Part shown: positions 7,806 through 15,637 of the stretch, piece by piece
Numbering within the stretch: position 1 is the first letter of the stretch
Layout: each line of letters starts with the position of its first letter
NCBI RefSeq assembly: GCF_043729335.1
Contig: NZ_JAYTLQ010000013.1
Span: 73,749-137,748, forward strand
Source: Crenothrix sp043729335
GTDB taxonomy: Bacteria > Pseudomonadota > Gammaproteobacteria > Methylococcales > Methylomonadaceae
DNA: 64,000 nucleotides
Reading direction: 5' to 3'
The notes under the pieces: model-generated
Seen by the model: the letters and a program-made list of their open reading frames with translations, nothing else
The model's database searches: none
What the model was told of the DNA's origin: nothing
Program-made: the position numbers and the translations under genes

Positions 7806-8333
7806 TTGTGTATTACCCCTAAATTATATATATCCAGTCTGCCGTCTTTACATGAGTTAGCGCGGTTTCATCATGTTACCCATGTCCAACATTGGATCAA
7901 TGTGTCGGGAATAGATATTAACCAAATCTACCCGATGCCCGCCTTATCGGTATATTCCATTTCGCAATTTAATTTTGCGGATGTTTTTACTGATGGGAAA
8001 AAACTTGTGGATTTTTCAGAATTAAAACATATCCCTATTGAGGTTTATGAGAATGTTTCGGAACTGATACATCGATTAGCTTTATTAGCAGCCGTTAAAA
8101 CGCTAATTACGCAATTTGAAAATCAGGTTCCAACCGGTATTTTTTGCCATCGCGGCTTGGCGCGCTCCCCGCTAGTGGCAGCGGCGGCTATCAATTATGT
8201 CCATAACGAGTCTTTGTTTCAGTCTATAGCCAGGGTACAAAAACTACATCCACCGGCTTACTTCACAGACGTCAGTATTTCTGCCTTGTTATGGTGTAAA
8301 GAGCAATTACAAGATCCGACCAGCATTGAGTAA
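7806..8333 (+). CDS. Cys-X5-Arg phosphatase, dual-specificity/tyrosine phosphatase-like
   Basis: Protein of 175 residues from a TTG start placed two bases after the previous stop; no ATG fits, so translation is probably coupled. The signature loop GIFCHRGLARSP carries nucleophile C114 and R120 in a C-x5-R spacing followed by Ser. This is the phosphate-binding loop of protein tyrosine and dual-specificity phosphatases. The residue before the Cys is Phe rather than the usual His. An Asp in the FADVFTD region could be the general acid. It probably reverses the action of the adjacent kinase. The bilin reductase gene follows after 11 nt. Confidence 0.75.
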   Translation: MCITPKLYISSLPSLHELARFHHVTHVQHWINVSGIDINQIYPMPALSVYSISQFNFADVFTDGKKLVDFSELKHIPIEVYENVSELIHRLALLAAVKTLITQFENQVPTGIFCHRGLARSPLVAAAAINYVHNESLFQSIARVQKLHPPAYFTDVSISALLWCKEQLQDPTSIE

Positions 8334-8344
8334 TCAAAAAAACT

Positions 8345-9034
8345 ATGGCTTTTCACTACTTAATAGAAAAAACGGCCTCTATTTTTGCGGCCTGTCCTTA
8401 TCAAAAAATTGCTTTACCTGATCAATTTTCCAAAATTGAACACACGGAGCAGGAAGGGGTTTTAACACTGGAGAATCATTTTTTCCAAATTTCTGACTGG
8501 GGCCAATTGCGCATTGCTCATACGCATGCGCCAAAAATCAATATTATTGCGGTATTTTTTTTCCCCGAATACACCTATCAATTACCGGTATACAGCATGG
8601 AATTTGTCATGTTGGGTCAAAAACCCATTATTGCGCTTATGGACACCGCATGTTTAATTGAGCAAATGTCAGTAACAAGGTTAGTCAAAAAAATTATGGA
8701 TTCAGCACATGCTGCCTACCCTGAATTTAGCCAGCAAGAGACTATGCCATTATGGTTTGAGGAATGTCGATCAGGTGATGAGTTCTTCATCCGCCCTAAT
8801 GACATCAATGCGTTTGCTACGCTAGGAGAGACACATTTGTCTTTGATTGAAAGTTTGACCAATTTGTTTAAATCGGCTGAAATTTTTGATAAAAAACAAG
8901 CTCAAGTACATAAAACTTACTTGGAAAACTACAAAATACACCATAAAGTTAATTCACCGGGTATTCGGTTAATGAACCGTAGTTTTGGTGAACAATGGAC
9001 GAACACCTATTTAACGGATTATTTATTTGCCTAA
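8345..9034 (+). CDS. Ferredoxin-dependent bilin reductase (FDBR) family protein
   Basis: Protein of 229 residues matching the PcyA/PebA/HY2 family. Segments in order: FFFPEYTYQLPVYSMEFVM (71-89) equals the P-x-x-x-x-x-L-P-x-x-G-x-D region; PLWFEECRSGDEFFIRP (135-151) equals the W-x-x-x-F/C...F-I-R-P region; the C-terminal LMNRSFGEQWTNTYLTDYLF (209-228) equals R-x-L-x-x-A-F-G-E-x-W-x-x-x-Y-M-x-x-V-L-F. These enzymes reduce biliverdin with ferredoxin electrons. By eye alignment to cyanobacterial PcyA, the catalytic His88 is Ala69, Asp105 is Glu86 and Asp220 is Ser204, so the chemistry may differ or be lost. Last gene of the cluster; the ferredoxin and globin upstream fit its role. Confidence 0.75.
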   Translation: MAFHYLIEKTASIFAACPYQKIALPDQFSKIEHTEQEGVLTLENHFFQISDWGQLRIAHTHAPKINIIAVFFFPEYTYQLPVYSMEFVMLGQKPIIALMDTACLIEQMSVTRLVKKIMDSAHAAYPEFSQQETMPLWFEECRSGDEFFIRPNDINAFATLGETHLSLIESLTNLFKSAEIFDKKQAQVHKTYLENYKIHHKVNSPGIRLMNRSFGEQWTNTYLTDYLFA

Positions 9035-9056
9035 TACCATTGCTGTGGATTTTGGG

Positions 9057-10184
9057 CTAAGCGGTTATTTTCGCAAATAACGCTAAAGCCTCAGCCATTT
9101 CTTCTTGAGTATTATAAAAATGGGGAGAAAATCTTATACCGCCGCCGCGTAAGGCGCAAACCACTCCATTTTTCTGTAAATACTTATAGACATCATCATT
9201 GCCAATAGTGTTATGTTTAAAGGTAACAATGCCCGATTTAAGTAACTTTCGTGGTTGAGACAATAAAGTCAGCTGGGTGTTTTTATTAATTTCTTCGATT
9301 AAATAATCTGATTTTTCAATAACCAAGGTTTCGATAGTCGGCATTCCCATTTCCAGCAACAAAGACAGGCTGGCAGAAAAGGCATGAATACCGAGCATGT
9401 TTGGACTGCCGCATTCAAAGCGTCGCGCACTAGGGTGGACTTCCCACGGTTGGTTTTCATAATTATGAATATCTTTCATCATGTGCCAGCCGTACTGCGT
9501 TAAGCTTAATTTATCTCTGGCTTCAGGTGTTGTGTAAAAAACCGCCAGACCTTCAGGGCCGAACATCCATTTGTGCCCATCGGCCATAACAAAATCTGCC
9601 TGACAGGCCTGTACATCAAATTGAACAGCACCCAGGCTTTGAATGGCATCAATACAAAATAAAATATTATGGCGTTTGCAAAATGCGCCTATTTTTTCCA
9701 AATCCATACGTAGCCCAGAAGCAAATTGTATGGAACTTAGGGTTAATAAGCGGGTGTGGTTATCCACTAAGGCAAATAAGGCCTCTTCAGGTGTTTTGGC
9801 ACTGTTTAGATCAGCTTGGCGAAACTCTACGCCTTGCGTTTTTAAAGATTCCCACGGCAACCTGTTGGAGGGGAATTCTTCACTACTGGAGACAATATTG
9901 TCGCCGTTATGCCAATCCAAACCATAGGCAACAAAAGATAAGGCTTCTGAGGTATTTTTGACCAAGGCGATGTCATCTGCCGAGGGGGCATTTAATAAAC
10001 TCTGTAATTGTGTGCGACATTCAGATTCCTTTTCCAGCCATTCCGAGTAAAAATAAGAGCCAAAAAGCGTATTTTGCTCGGCAAATTTGCTGACTGCTGT
10101 GCTGGTTCTTTGCGGCCAAGGCGCTATGGCCGCATGATTAAGGTAAATTAATTGCTCAGATAAGGGGAATTCTGGGTGTCTCAT
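9057..10184 (-). CDS. Class V aminotransferase-fold PLP enzyme, possible EgtE-type C-S lyase
   Basis: Protein of 375 residues of the aminotransferase class V / cysteine desulfurase-like family. The N-terminus has LNHAAIAPWP, the PLP-binding region CIDAIQSLGAVQFDV, and the Schiff-base lysine in ADGHKWMFGPEG. It lacks a conspicuous catalytic Cys loop of NifS/IscS desulfurases. It lies on the same strand as egtD and egtB, 324 bp downstream of egtD. In ergothioneine synthesis the final C-S cleavage of hercynylcysteine sulfoxide is done by a PLP enzyme of this fold, so EgtE function is a reasonable inference. The gap with its own repeat weakens an operon argument. Confidence 0.75.
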   Translation of the reverse strand: MRHPEFPLSEQLIYLNHAAIAPWPQRTSTAVSKFAEQNTLFGSYFYSEWLEKESECRTQLQSLLNAPSADDIALVKNTSEALSFVAYGLDWHNGDNIVSSSEEFPSNRLPWESLKTQGVEFRQADLNSAKTPEEALFALVDNHTRLLTLSSIQFASGLRMDLEKIGAFCKRHNILFCIDAIQSLGAVQFDVQACQADFVMADGHKWMFGPEGLAVFYTTPEARDKLSLTQYGWHMMKDIHNYENQPWEVHPSARRFECGSPNMLGIHAFSASLSLLLEMGMPTIETLVIEKSDYLIEEINKNTQLTLLSQPRKLLKSGIVTFKHNTIGNDDVYKYLQKNGVVCALRGGGIRFSPHFYNTQEEMAEALALFAKITA

Positions 10185-10508
10185 AGCAATGATCTGTATC
10201 TCGGTGAAAATAATTTTGATTAACCATCATTAAAACATACAGCGTCTTCATATCAGGTAAATAACCTTAATTATTAGTAGTGGAGTACAAACCTAGGTTT
10301 GTATTCCCTCGAATATAACTAATCGATACTGAAAACGTAATCATTCAGTCTCCCTCTTTGAAAAAGAGGGGTTAGGGGAGATTTTTAAAATGAATCCCCC
10401 TCGATCGGGAGGTGAATACTTACCTGAAAACGCTGTAGGCGTTTATTAACACCGAAAAATCCCTTAAAATTTCAATCCAATTTACCCCCCCCCATTACGG
10501 TATTTGCT
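10185..10508. other. Intergenic region with a hairpin repeat
   Basis: No gene is seen between the class V aminotransferase and egtD. The stretch holds a hairpin with 8-bp arms, CCCTCTTT at 10352-10359 and AAAGAGGG at 10363-10370, followed by a G-rich tail and a second run CCCCCTCGATCGGGAGG near 10395. This resembles the dispersed repeats found between genes in many proteobacteria and could end egtD transcription. Confidence 0.6.
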
Positions 10509-11474
10509 TTAATACGCCTCAAGAAAGTAAATACTGAAAAAATCATTATCATCTGACCATATTTGCCGATGCTTGAAGCCTGCGGCATTGGCTAAATTTA
10601 TAAATTCATCCGGACTGTATTTATAAGAATTTTCGGTGTGGATACGCTCATCTTTTGTAAAACTGAAAGCTTGCCCAAAAATAGTAATTTCCTGATCTTC
10701 CAAGCTGACTAGGTGCATCTCAATTCGCCCCAGCTTATCGTTGTAATAAGCATAATGCTCAAACTTAGCATGATTAAAGTTACCATCCAGTTCATTGTTA
10801 ATGCGGCTTAGCAGGTTAAGATTGAACTGTGCGGTAATACCTGCTGAATCATTGTAAGCGGCGTTCAAGGTTGCATGTTCTTTTTTGCGGTCAATCCCCA
10901 CCAGCAATCCACCGTTTTTATCTATTAACCGGTGAATTCCAGCCAGAAAGTATTGGACGTCGAGGGGATCAAAATTACCTAAACTGGAACCTGGGATAAA
11001 AACCACACGCCGACCTTGTGGCACACCTTTCGGCAAAACCATTTTGTGGGTAAAATCAAGGCAGGTTGCATAAATAGGTAACCAGGGAAATTTTTCACCT
11101 AAATCATAAGCCGATTGCTGAAGAAAATCGCCTGAAATATCCATAGGCACATAGGCGGCTGGGATAACACTGTCCAGTAGTAATTGCACTTTCTCGCAGC
11201 TGCCGCTACCCGGTTCAATCAATATGGCGCCAGGCTGAATCAGCTCGGCAAACTCGTTCGCATGTTTTTGTAGCAATTCTCTTTCGATGCTGGGAATGTA
11301 ATATTCGGGTTGCTCGAGAATGGCTTCAAAAAGTTTGGAACCGCTTTCATCATAAAAAAATTTAGGCGAAATTTGCTTTCTTTTGCGAGAAAGCCCATCA
11401 AATACCGCTTGGCGAAAACTTTCAACTTGAGGTTGAAAATCGTGGAAACTGATTTTTTTTCTGAGTGCGTTCAT
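10509..11474 (-). CDS. egtD: L-histidine N(alpha)-methyltransferase
   Basis: Protein of 321 residues that trimethylates histidine to hercynine with S-adenosylmethionine, the first step of ergothioneine synthesis. The N-terminal PKFFYDESGSKLFEAI with LEQPEYYIPSIE is the family's substrate-side signature. The SAM site is IEPGSGSCEK, followed by VPMDIS and VFIPGSSLGNF. Length matches the family. Its start overlaps the end of egtB by 4 nt, so both are translated from one message. The C-terminal IWSDDNDFFSIYFLE is also typical. Confidence 0.93.
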   Translation of the reverse strand: MNALRKKISFHDFQPQVESFRQAVFDGLSRKRKQISPKFFYDESGSKLFEAILEQPEYYIPSIERELLQKHANEFAELIQPGAILIEPGSGSCEKVQLLLDSVIPAAYVPMDISGDFLQQSAYDLGEKFPWLPIYATCLDFTHKMVLPKGVPQGRRVVFIPGSSLGNFDPLDVQYFLAGIHRLIDKNGGLLVGIDRKKEHATLNAAYNDSAGITAQFNLNLLSRINNELDGNFNHAKFEHYAYYNDKLGRIEMHLVSLEDQEITIFGQAFSFTKDERIHTENSYKYSPDEFINLANAAGFKHRQIWSDDNDFFSIYFLEAY

Positions 11475-12709
11475 AAATCCTCTGCTAATCGGATACCGGC
11501 AAATTGCCAGCGATCATGTGGATAAAAAAAGTTACGGTACGTCGGTCGGATGTGATCTAAAGGGGTAACGCAGGAACCTCCGCGTAATACCCATTGGTTA
11601 CACATAAACTTGCCATTGTATTCACCCATGCTACCGGGTAAGGCTTTAAAACGTGGATAGGCAGTATAAGGAGAAGCTGTCCATTCCCATAATGAGCCAT
11701 AATATTGGCCTACACCGGCTTGCGGATGAAAAACGCTGTTGTCGCTAAAATGTCCTTGTAGTGGAGTTTCCAGCAATTTGCCTTCCAGCTCTGCTTCAGA
11801 CGGCAGGCGTTTTCCGGCCCAATGGGCAAAAGCATCGGCTTCGTAATAACTGATATGAGCCACAGGTGCTGTAGGATTTAAAGCTTCAAGGCCATATAAA
11901 GTAAATTCATACCATTGGTTTTCCTGTTTTTGCCAATAAAGCGGCGACTGCCATTGGTTTTTTTGAATATGATGCCAACCATCTGCCAGCCATAGTTCAG
12001 GGCGTTGATAAGCGTTATCATCGATAAAATTCTGATATTCGGCATTAGTGATTAACCGAGAACTTAAACGGTGTGCATCCAGCCAGACTTTATGCCGAGA
12101 ACGTTCGTTGTCAAAAGCAAAGCTGTCTGCATCAGAGCCAATGCTTACCAAACCTTCCTGCCGATCTTCCCAGTTTAATGTTGAGAAAACATAAATGCTT
12201 TGTTCTGGGCGTTGCAGATAAGCTGGCCGTAAAGGGTTGCTCCACAAGTTGTGTTTGATATCCATAAACAGCAGTTCTTGATGTTGCTGTTCATGGTTTA
12301 GCCCTAAAATAACCCTGGAAGCCACTTCGGGCCATTGATTTTCAGCGCTATTTGCAAGTAAATCCAGCATGCGCTTATCTATCTCTGCACGATAATTGTA
12401 AACTTGCTCAACAGTGGGGCGGGACAGTACGCCACGTTCCGCGCGTGCGTGCATACTGCCAATAGTTTGGTAGTAAGAGTTAAACAAATAGTTATAACTT
12501 TCGTTAACTGCTTGGTAGTCAGGTAGAAAATTTTTAAGCAAGAAAGTTTCAAAAAACCAGGTTACGTGCGCCAAATGCCATTTAGGCGGACTGGTTTCAG
12601 CGATGCTTTGAGTTTGATAATCGTCTGGATACAAGGGCGCACAGATGGCTTCCGATGCTTTTCGAACGCGCTGGTAAAACTCAATTAATGCTGGCCGAGA
12701 AATTAACAT
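11471..12709 (-). CDS. egtB: Ergothioneine biosynthesis sulfoxide synthase EgtB
   Basis: Protein of 412 residues. A DinB-like N-terminal half carries the non-heme iron His ligands (HLAHVTWFFETFLL and NHEQQHQELLFMDIKH). A formylglycine-generating-enzyme-like C-terminal half has AHWAGKRLPSEAELEG, GSLWEWTASPY and VLRGGSCVTP. The enzyme uses oxygen to join hercynine and a thiol (gamma-glutamylcysteine or cysteine), giving a sulfoxide. It is the first of a two-gene unit with egtD; a VOC-family gene ends 11 nt upstream on the same strand and may be co-transcribed. No EgtA or EgtC is visible nearby, which suggests use of cysteine or a remote EgtA. Confidence 0.93.
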   Translation of the reverse strand: MLISRPALIEFYQRVRKASEAICAPLYPDDYQTQSIAETSPPKWHLAHVTWFFETFLLKNFLPDYQAVNESYNYLFNSYYQTIGSMHARAERGVLSRPTVEQVYNYRAEIDKRMLDLLANSAENQWPEVASRVILGLNHEQQHQELLFMDIKHNLWSNPLRPAYLQRPEQSIYVFSTLNWEDRQEGLVSIGSDADSFAFDNERSRHKVWLDAHRLSSRLITNAEYQNFIDDNAYQRPELWLADGWHHIQKNQWQSPLYWQKQENQWYEFTLYGLEALNPTAPVAHISYYEADAFAHWAGKRLPSEAELEGKLLETPLQGHFSDNSVFHPQAGVGQYYGSLWEWTASPYTAYPRFKALPGSMGEYNGKFMCNQWVLRGGSCVTPLDHIRPTYRNFFYPHDRWQFAGIRLAEDL

Positions 12710-12720
12710 TATATTTAGTA

Positions 12721-13077
12721 TTACTTAGCTATATTCGGATCAAGTGCCTCGGCAAACGCAATGCTATTGCCATCCGGATCTTTAATCATTACTGCTTTTA
12801 CCTTATCATTGTTCATTTGTGGGCCAGGATCAATACCAAGATTCTTGAGCGCAGTAATTTGCTCGCTCAGATTGTTTACACTGAAAGTTACGGAACTTGA
12901 ACCCATGCGCTCTTTGTTTTGATAGACTTGTATCCAGCCACCGAGCTCAAATTTCCATTCAGCAACCTCAGGCATGGGCATAGAGTCTGCCTGGCAACCA
13001 AACAACTTTTCATACCATTTTATAGATAAACTCAGGTCTTTTACGGCTACGCTAGCGAGAGCATTTTTAATTAGCAT
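12721..13077 (-). CDS. VOC (glyoxalase/bleomycin resistance) family protein
   Basis: Small protein of 118 residues with the two beta-alpha-beta-beta-beta modules of the vicinal-oxygen-chelate fold (DLSLSIKWYEKLFG near the start, MIKDPDGNSIAFAE near the end). The ending P-D-G-N-x-I-x-F is typical of glyoxalase-like members. The usual metal ligands are not all evident, so it may bind a ligand rather than catalyse. It lies 11 nt upstream of egtB on the same strand and may be co-transcribed. The substrate is unknown. Confidence 0.8.
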   Translation of the reverse strand: MLIKNALASVAVKDLSLSIKWYEKLFGCQADSMPMPEVAEWKFELGGWIQVYQNKERMGSSSVTFSVNNLSEQITALKNLGIDPGPQMNNDKVKAVMIKDPDGNSIAFAEALDPNIAK

Positions 13078-13330
13078 GAGGTTTCCTGCTGCATTTGAAA
13101 ATTAAATCAATTATTTGTGACACCCAGGGGCAATTAATGTACTTTTAAATTTATCTGCCATTATTACCTTGGCTTTCATTCACTTGATTACTTCTATGAG
13201 CATACAATACGCTTATGAGATTTTATCTCTGTACGGTATCGCACTTAAAATGTCATCTAAAAATAGCAATCTAGGTAATAGGTTCATCTGCAAGCTGTCA
13301 GTTCATATTGGTTGGCATTCAGTCATTGGT

Positions 13331-14194
13331 TTAATTGTTTAATAAACGATCCATGGCCGCAATACCGGCATTGCCTAACACATCTTCATCTAGGCTTAAC
13401 GGGCTATGTAAAAAAACTTCGCCTAAATTGGCACTGACTATGCGCGTTGAAACAAGCTTGATAGCTTCGTCCAACGTTTTGCAACTTTCCGCATAAATAA
13501 CGCGATGCGTGGTTTCAGTGTCGGAATTGGTTTCCTGGCGCAGCCAACGTTCAAAAAATTGTTTGCTGATCTGCTTATAGCGCGGCTGATGGCCACCGCA
13601 GATAACCAAAAACATCTCTGCGCATTGTTCAGTATCGCCAACGATTAATTTAATGGCCGACATAGCTGCCATTAACTGGGTAATTTCATCATCAGCGGCT
13701 TCCGCCAGTAGCTTTTGAAAATTAGGCTTAAGATGGCGAGCAAAGTCTTTTACCGCGTCATAAGCTAATACACCACTGTTCACAGAAACAGACTCTGCAA
13801 GTTCATCTAAAGCGCATCGAATAGGATCGGTATACACATTTAAAGCATCCAGAATATCAGAGAGTGCCGCCAGTTGTTCTTTAATGGCGGATAGGCTGTG
13901 CAAGTCGCTGGGGGATCGGGCTACAATGAAGTAGATTGCAAGCGGAATGTGGCTTAAGGCTTTAAGTTCGTGATAGCGGTCTGTATTGATTTGATAAACA
14001 TGTTCCTGGTTAGCTAATACTAAAACCAAGCGATCATCCAGCCTTATTGCAACGGGTATTTCACCGGTAGCTATTTTTTGCTGCGCTAGATTTTGCCAAT
14101 GCTGATATTCTTGATGAAATAGCTGATTCAACTGACCTAAGGGCGAGCTGGTAGGTTTATCAGCAGTATCTTGCAATTCAAGGGGCTGTGTCAT
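13331..14194 (-). CDS. Hypothetical protein, 287 residues
   Basis: No family was recognised. The protein is soluble-looking with no signal peptide or membrane segment. It has a short N-terminal strand-rich part (PVAIRLDDRLVLVLANQ, about residues 47-63) followed by mainly helical sequence to the end. It has three cysteines and no obvious catalytic motif. It stands alone on the minus strand, with about 250 bp separating it from the VOC gene downstream and about 180 bp from the microprotein gene upstream. Confidence 0.6.
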   Translation of the reverse strand: MTQPLELQDTADKPTSSPLGQLNQLFHQEYQHWQNLAQQKIATGEIPVAIRLDDRLVLVLANQEHVYQINTDRYHELKALSHIPLAIYFIVARSPSDLHSLSAIKEQLAALSDILDALNVYTDPIRCALDELAESVSVNSGVLAYDAVKDFARHLKPNFQKLLAEAADDEITQLMAAMSAIKLIVGDTEQCAEMFLVICGGHQPRYKQISKQFFERWLRQETNSDTETTHRVIYAESCKTLDEAIKLVSTRIVSANLGEVFLHSPLSLDEDVLGNAGIAAMDRLLNN

Positions 14195-14330
14195 TTTGAT
14201 GAGTAAAGCTTAAGGACTATCATTTATAAAAGACTTATTTGGATAAGCCCTAGAGGGTATATTTTAAAATTGAATGTCTTAGTAAAATAGCTAAGAATTG
14301 TGGTGGCAAAAATTTTAATGTTCGGACAGG

Positions 14331-14352
14331 CTGAGGGATTTGAGTCCCTCAG
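14331..14352 (-). terminator. Hairpin after the membrane microprotein gene
   Basis: Perfect 8-bp arms CTGAGGGA (14331-14338) and TCCCTCAG (14345-14352), 22 nt downstream of the 23-codon gene on the minus strand. There is no clear T-run after it, so it may stop transcription weakly or stabilise the message. Confidence 0.45.
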
Positions 14353-14373
14353 CAGCAGGATTATTTGAATGCT

Positions 14374-14445
14374 TTAAGTAAATAACGCAATCAAAATAAT
14401 GATAGGGATAGGAATACCAATTAAGTATAAAAGTATGGATCGCAT
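14374..14445 (-). CDS. 23-residue hydrophobic membrane microprotein
   Basis: Short ORF of 23 codons encoding MRSILLYLIGIPIPIIILIA plus LFT, a single membrane segment interrupted by a P-I-P kink. The upstream sequence on the minus strand (GAGGAAAC) gives a good ribosome-binding site. It lies 33 nt downstream of the membrane protein gene at 14479 on the same strand, so the two are probably co-transcribed. Very short proteins with this L-G-x-P-I-P-I-I-I-L-I pattern occur in other proteobacteria (from memory). Function unknown; possibly a helper of the larger membrane protein. Confidence 0.7.
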   Translation of the reverse strand: MRSILLYLIGIPIPIIILIALFT

Positions 14446-14478
14446 GATTGTTTCCTCGGTAGGTTAGAAGTATAAGTA

Positions 14479-15420
14479 TTACATATCACGCTGTTGGCCG
14501 CCTACGGTAGCTGCATAGCTAGCCGCAAATGCGCCCACAAGTAATGAGATGAATAACCACAGTGCCGCATAAGCCGAAGCTTTGCGGGCTTTGTCGGCAG
14601 CTTCTTTGGCAGCTGTTTCTGCATCACGCAATTTTGCTTGCGCTCGGGCATAAGTATCAGTAACCCGTTTTTCTGCTTGTTGTTGAGACAGACCGGTACG
14701 TTGTGCAACCAACTGGCCTACATAACGAACATCTTCAGGAGACAACGGTTGGTTACGAATGGTATTTAAAAAGATACGGGACACTTCGGGTGCATATTCC
14801 CCAGCTCTTCTATCTTCAGGCTCCATGATACTTCCGGCGGGGGCTGCACTCATATCCTTTCTAAATAAGGAATCTACAAAGTAGCCCATCACCTCATTAT
14901 TGCCTTTAGGTTTTGGCATGTCTGCACCGAACGCAGTTGCACCCACGGCAGCAGTAGTTGCGCCACCTGCTACAGAAGCTCCCGCTTGAATGCCCGTATT
15001 AACAATTGATCCCACCGCAGAAGTCAGTAACGCGGCGGTGACCAGCGATGCTAAAGCCCAAGCTAAAAAGCCGTGAGCCGTATCACGAAAGTACACTTCA
15101 TCGGTATGCACTGCAATCCATTTGGTTCTTAAGCGGCCAGCAAGATAACCGCCAATACCAGAAGCAACGAGCTGTGTAAAGGTGAGCCATAAAATGGTCG
15201 ATACACCGAAAGTCGTTGCCGATACCCCGTTATAGGCCCAAGGCGATACCGAAGACAGCCCCAAACCTGTTCCTAATATTAAAAGAATCAAGGATAAAGC
15301 CGCTGCAGCGGAGGCGCCTGCCACAATTGCTCCCCATGAAACAGCGCTTGGAGATGATTGTATGAGTTCTGAACGTCCATAGTCCAGGTCGTCAGCGGTG
15401 GAAGTAGTAGAAAAGTTCAT
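14479..15420 (-). CDS. Conserved hypothetical membrane protein with Gly/Ala-rich helices
   Basis: Protein of 313 residues. Membrane segments lie at about residues 28-55 (WGAIVAGASAAAALSLILLILGTG), 70-95, 115-150 and at the C-terminus (residues 285-305, AALWLFISLLVGAFAASYAAT). Between them is a soluble loop of about 100 residues rich in Ala, Lys and Glu that should form a coiled-coil-like helix (QQQAEKRVTDTYARAQAKLR). Proteins of this type are widespread in proteobacteria, often near stress-related or envelope genes, with no assigned role. It probably forms a transcription unit with the 23-residue microprotein downstream. Confidence 0.75.
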   Translation of the reverse strand: MNFSTTSTADDLDYGRSELIQSSPSAVSWGAIVAGASAAAALSLILLILGTGLGLSSVSPWAYNGVSATTFGVSTILWLTFTQLVASGIGGYLAGRLRTKWIAVHTDEVYFRDTAHGFLAWALASLVTAALLTSAVGSIVNTGIQAGASVAGGATTAAVGATAFGADMPKPKGNNEVMGYFVDSLFRKDMSAAPAGSIMEPEDRRAGEYAPEVSRIFLNTIRNQPLSPEDVRYVGQLVAQRTGLSQQQAEKRVTDTYARAQAKLRDAETAAKEAADKARKASAYAALWLFISLLVGAFAASYAATVGGQQRDM

Positions 15421-15564
15421 GATAAAGCTCCAAGGAATTTACTATGGAAAAATTATGACATAACACTTTGTTACTAATCTGTACGCTGTCGCACATAATG
15501 CGCAATTATTTGCCCTATCTGGGTTAGCCACAGCAAGCTATAGATTTATGCAGGATTTGATGGC

Positions 15565-15596
15565 ACGTAGAGACGCAAAATTTTGCGTCTCTACGT
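15565..15596. repeat. Perfect 32-bp palindrome
   Basis: A self-complementary sequence ACGTAGAGACGCAAAA followed by its exact reverse complement, with no loop. It lies between the membrane protein and TPR genes. On the minus strand it follows the TPR gene and could act as a terminator hairpin. Palindromes of this GTAGAGACGCAAAA type recur as dispersed repeats in many bacterial genomes (from memory). Confidence 0.8.
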
Positions 15597-15637
15597 AGAA
15601 TGACGTGATAATTCCGGAAGATATTTTTTGCGAAAGC

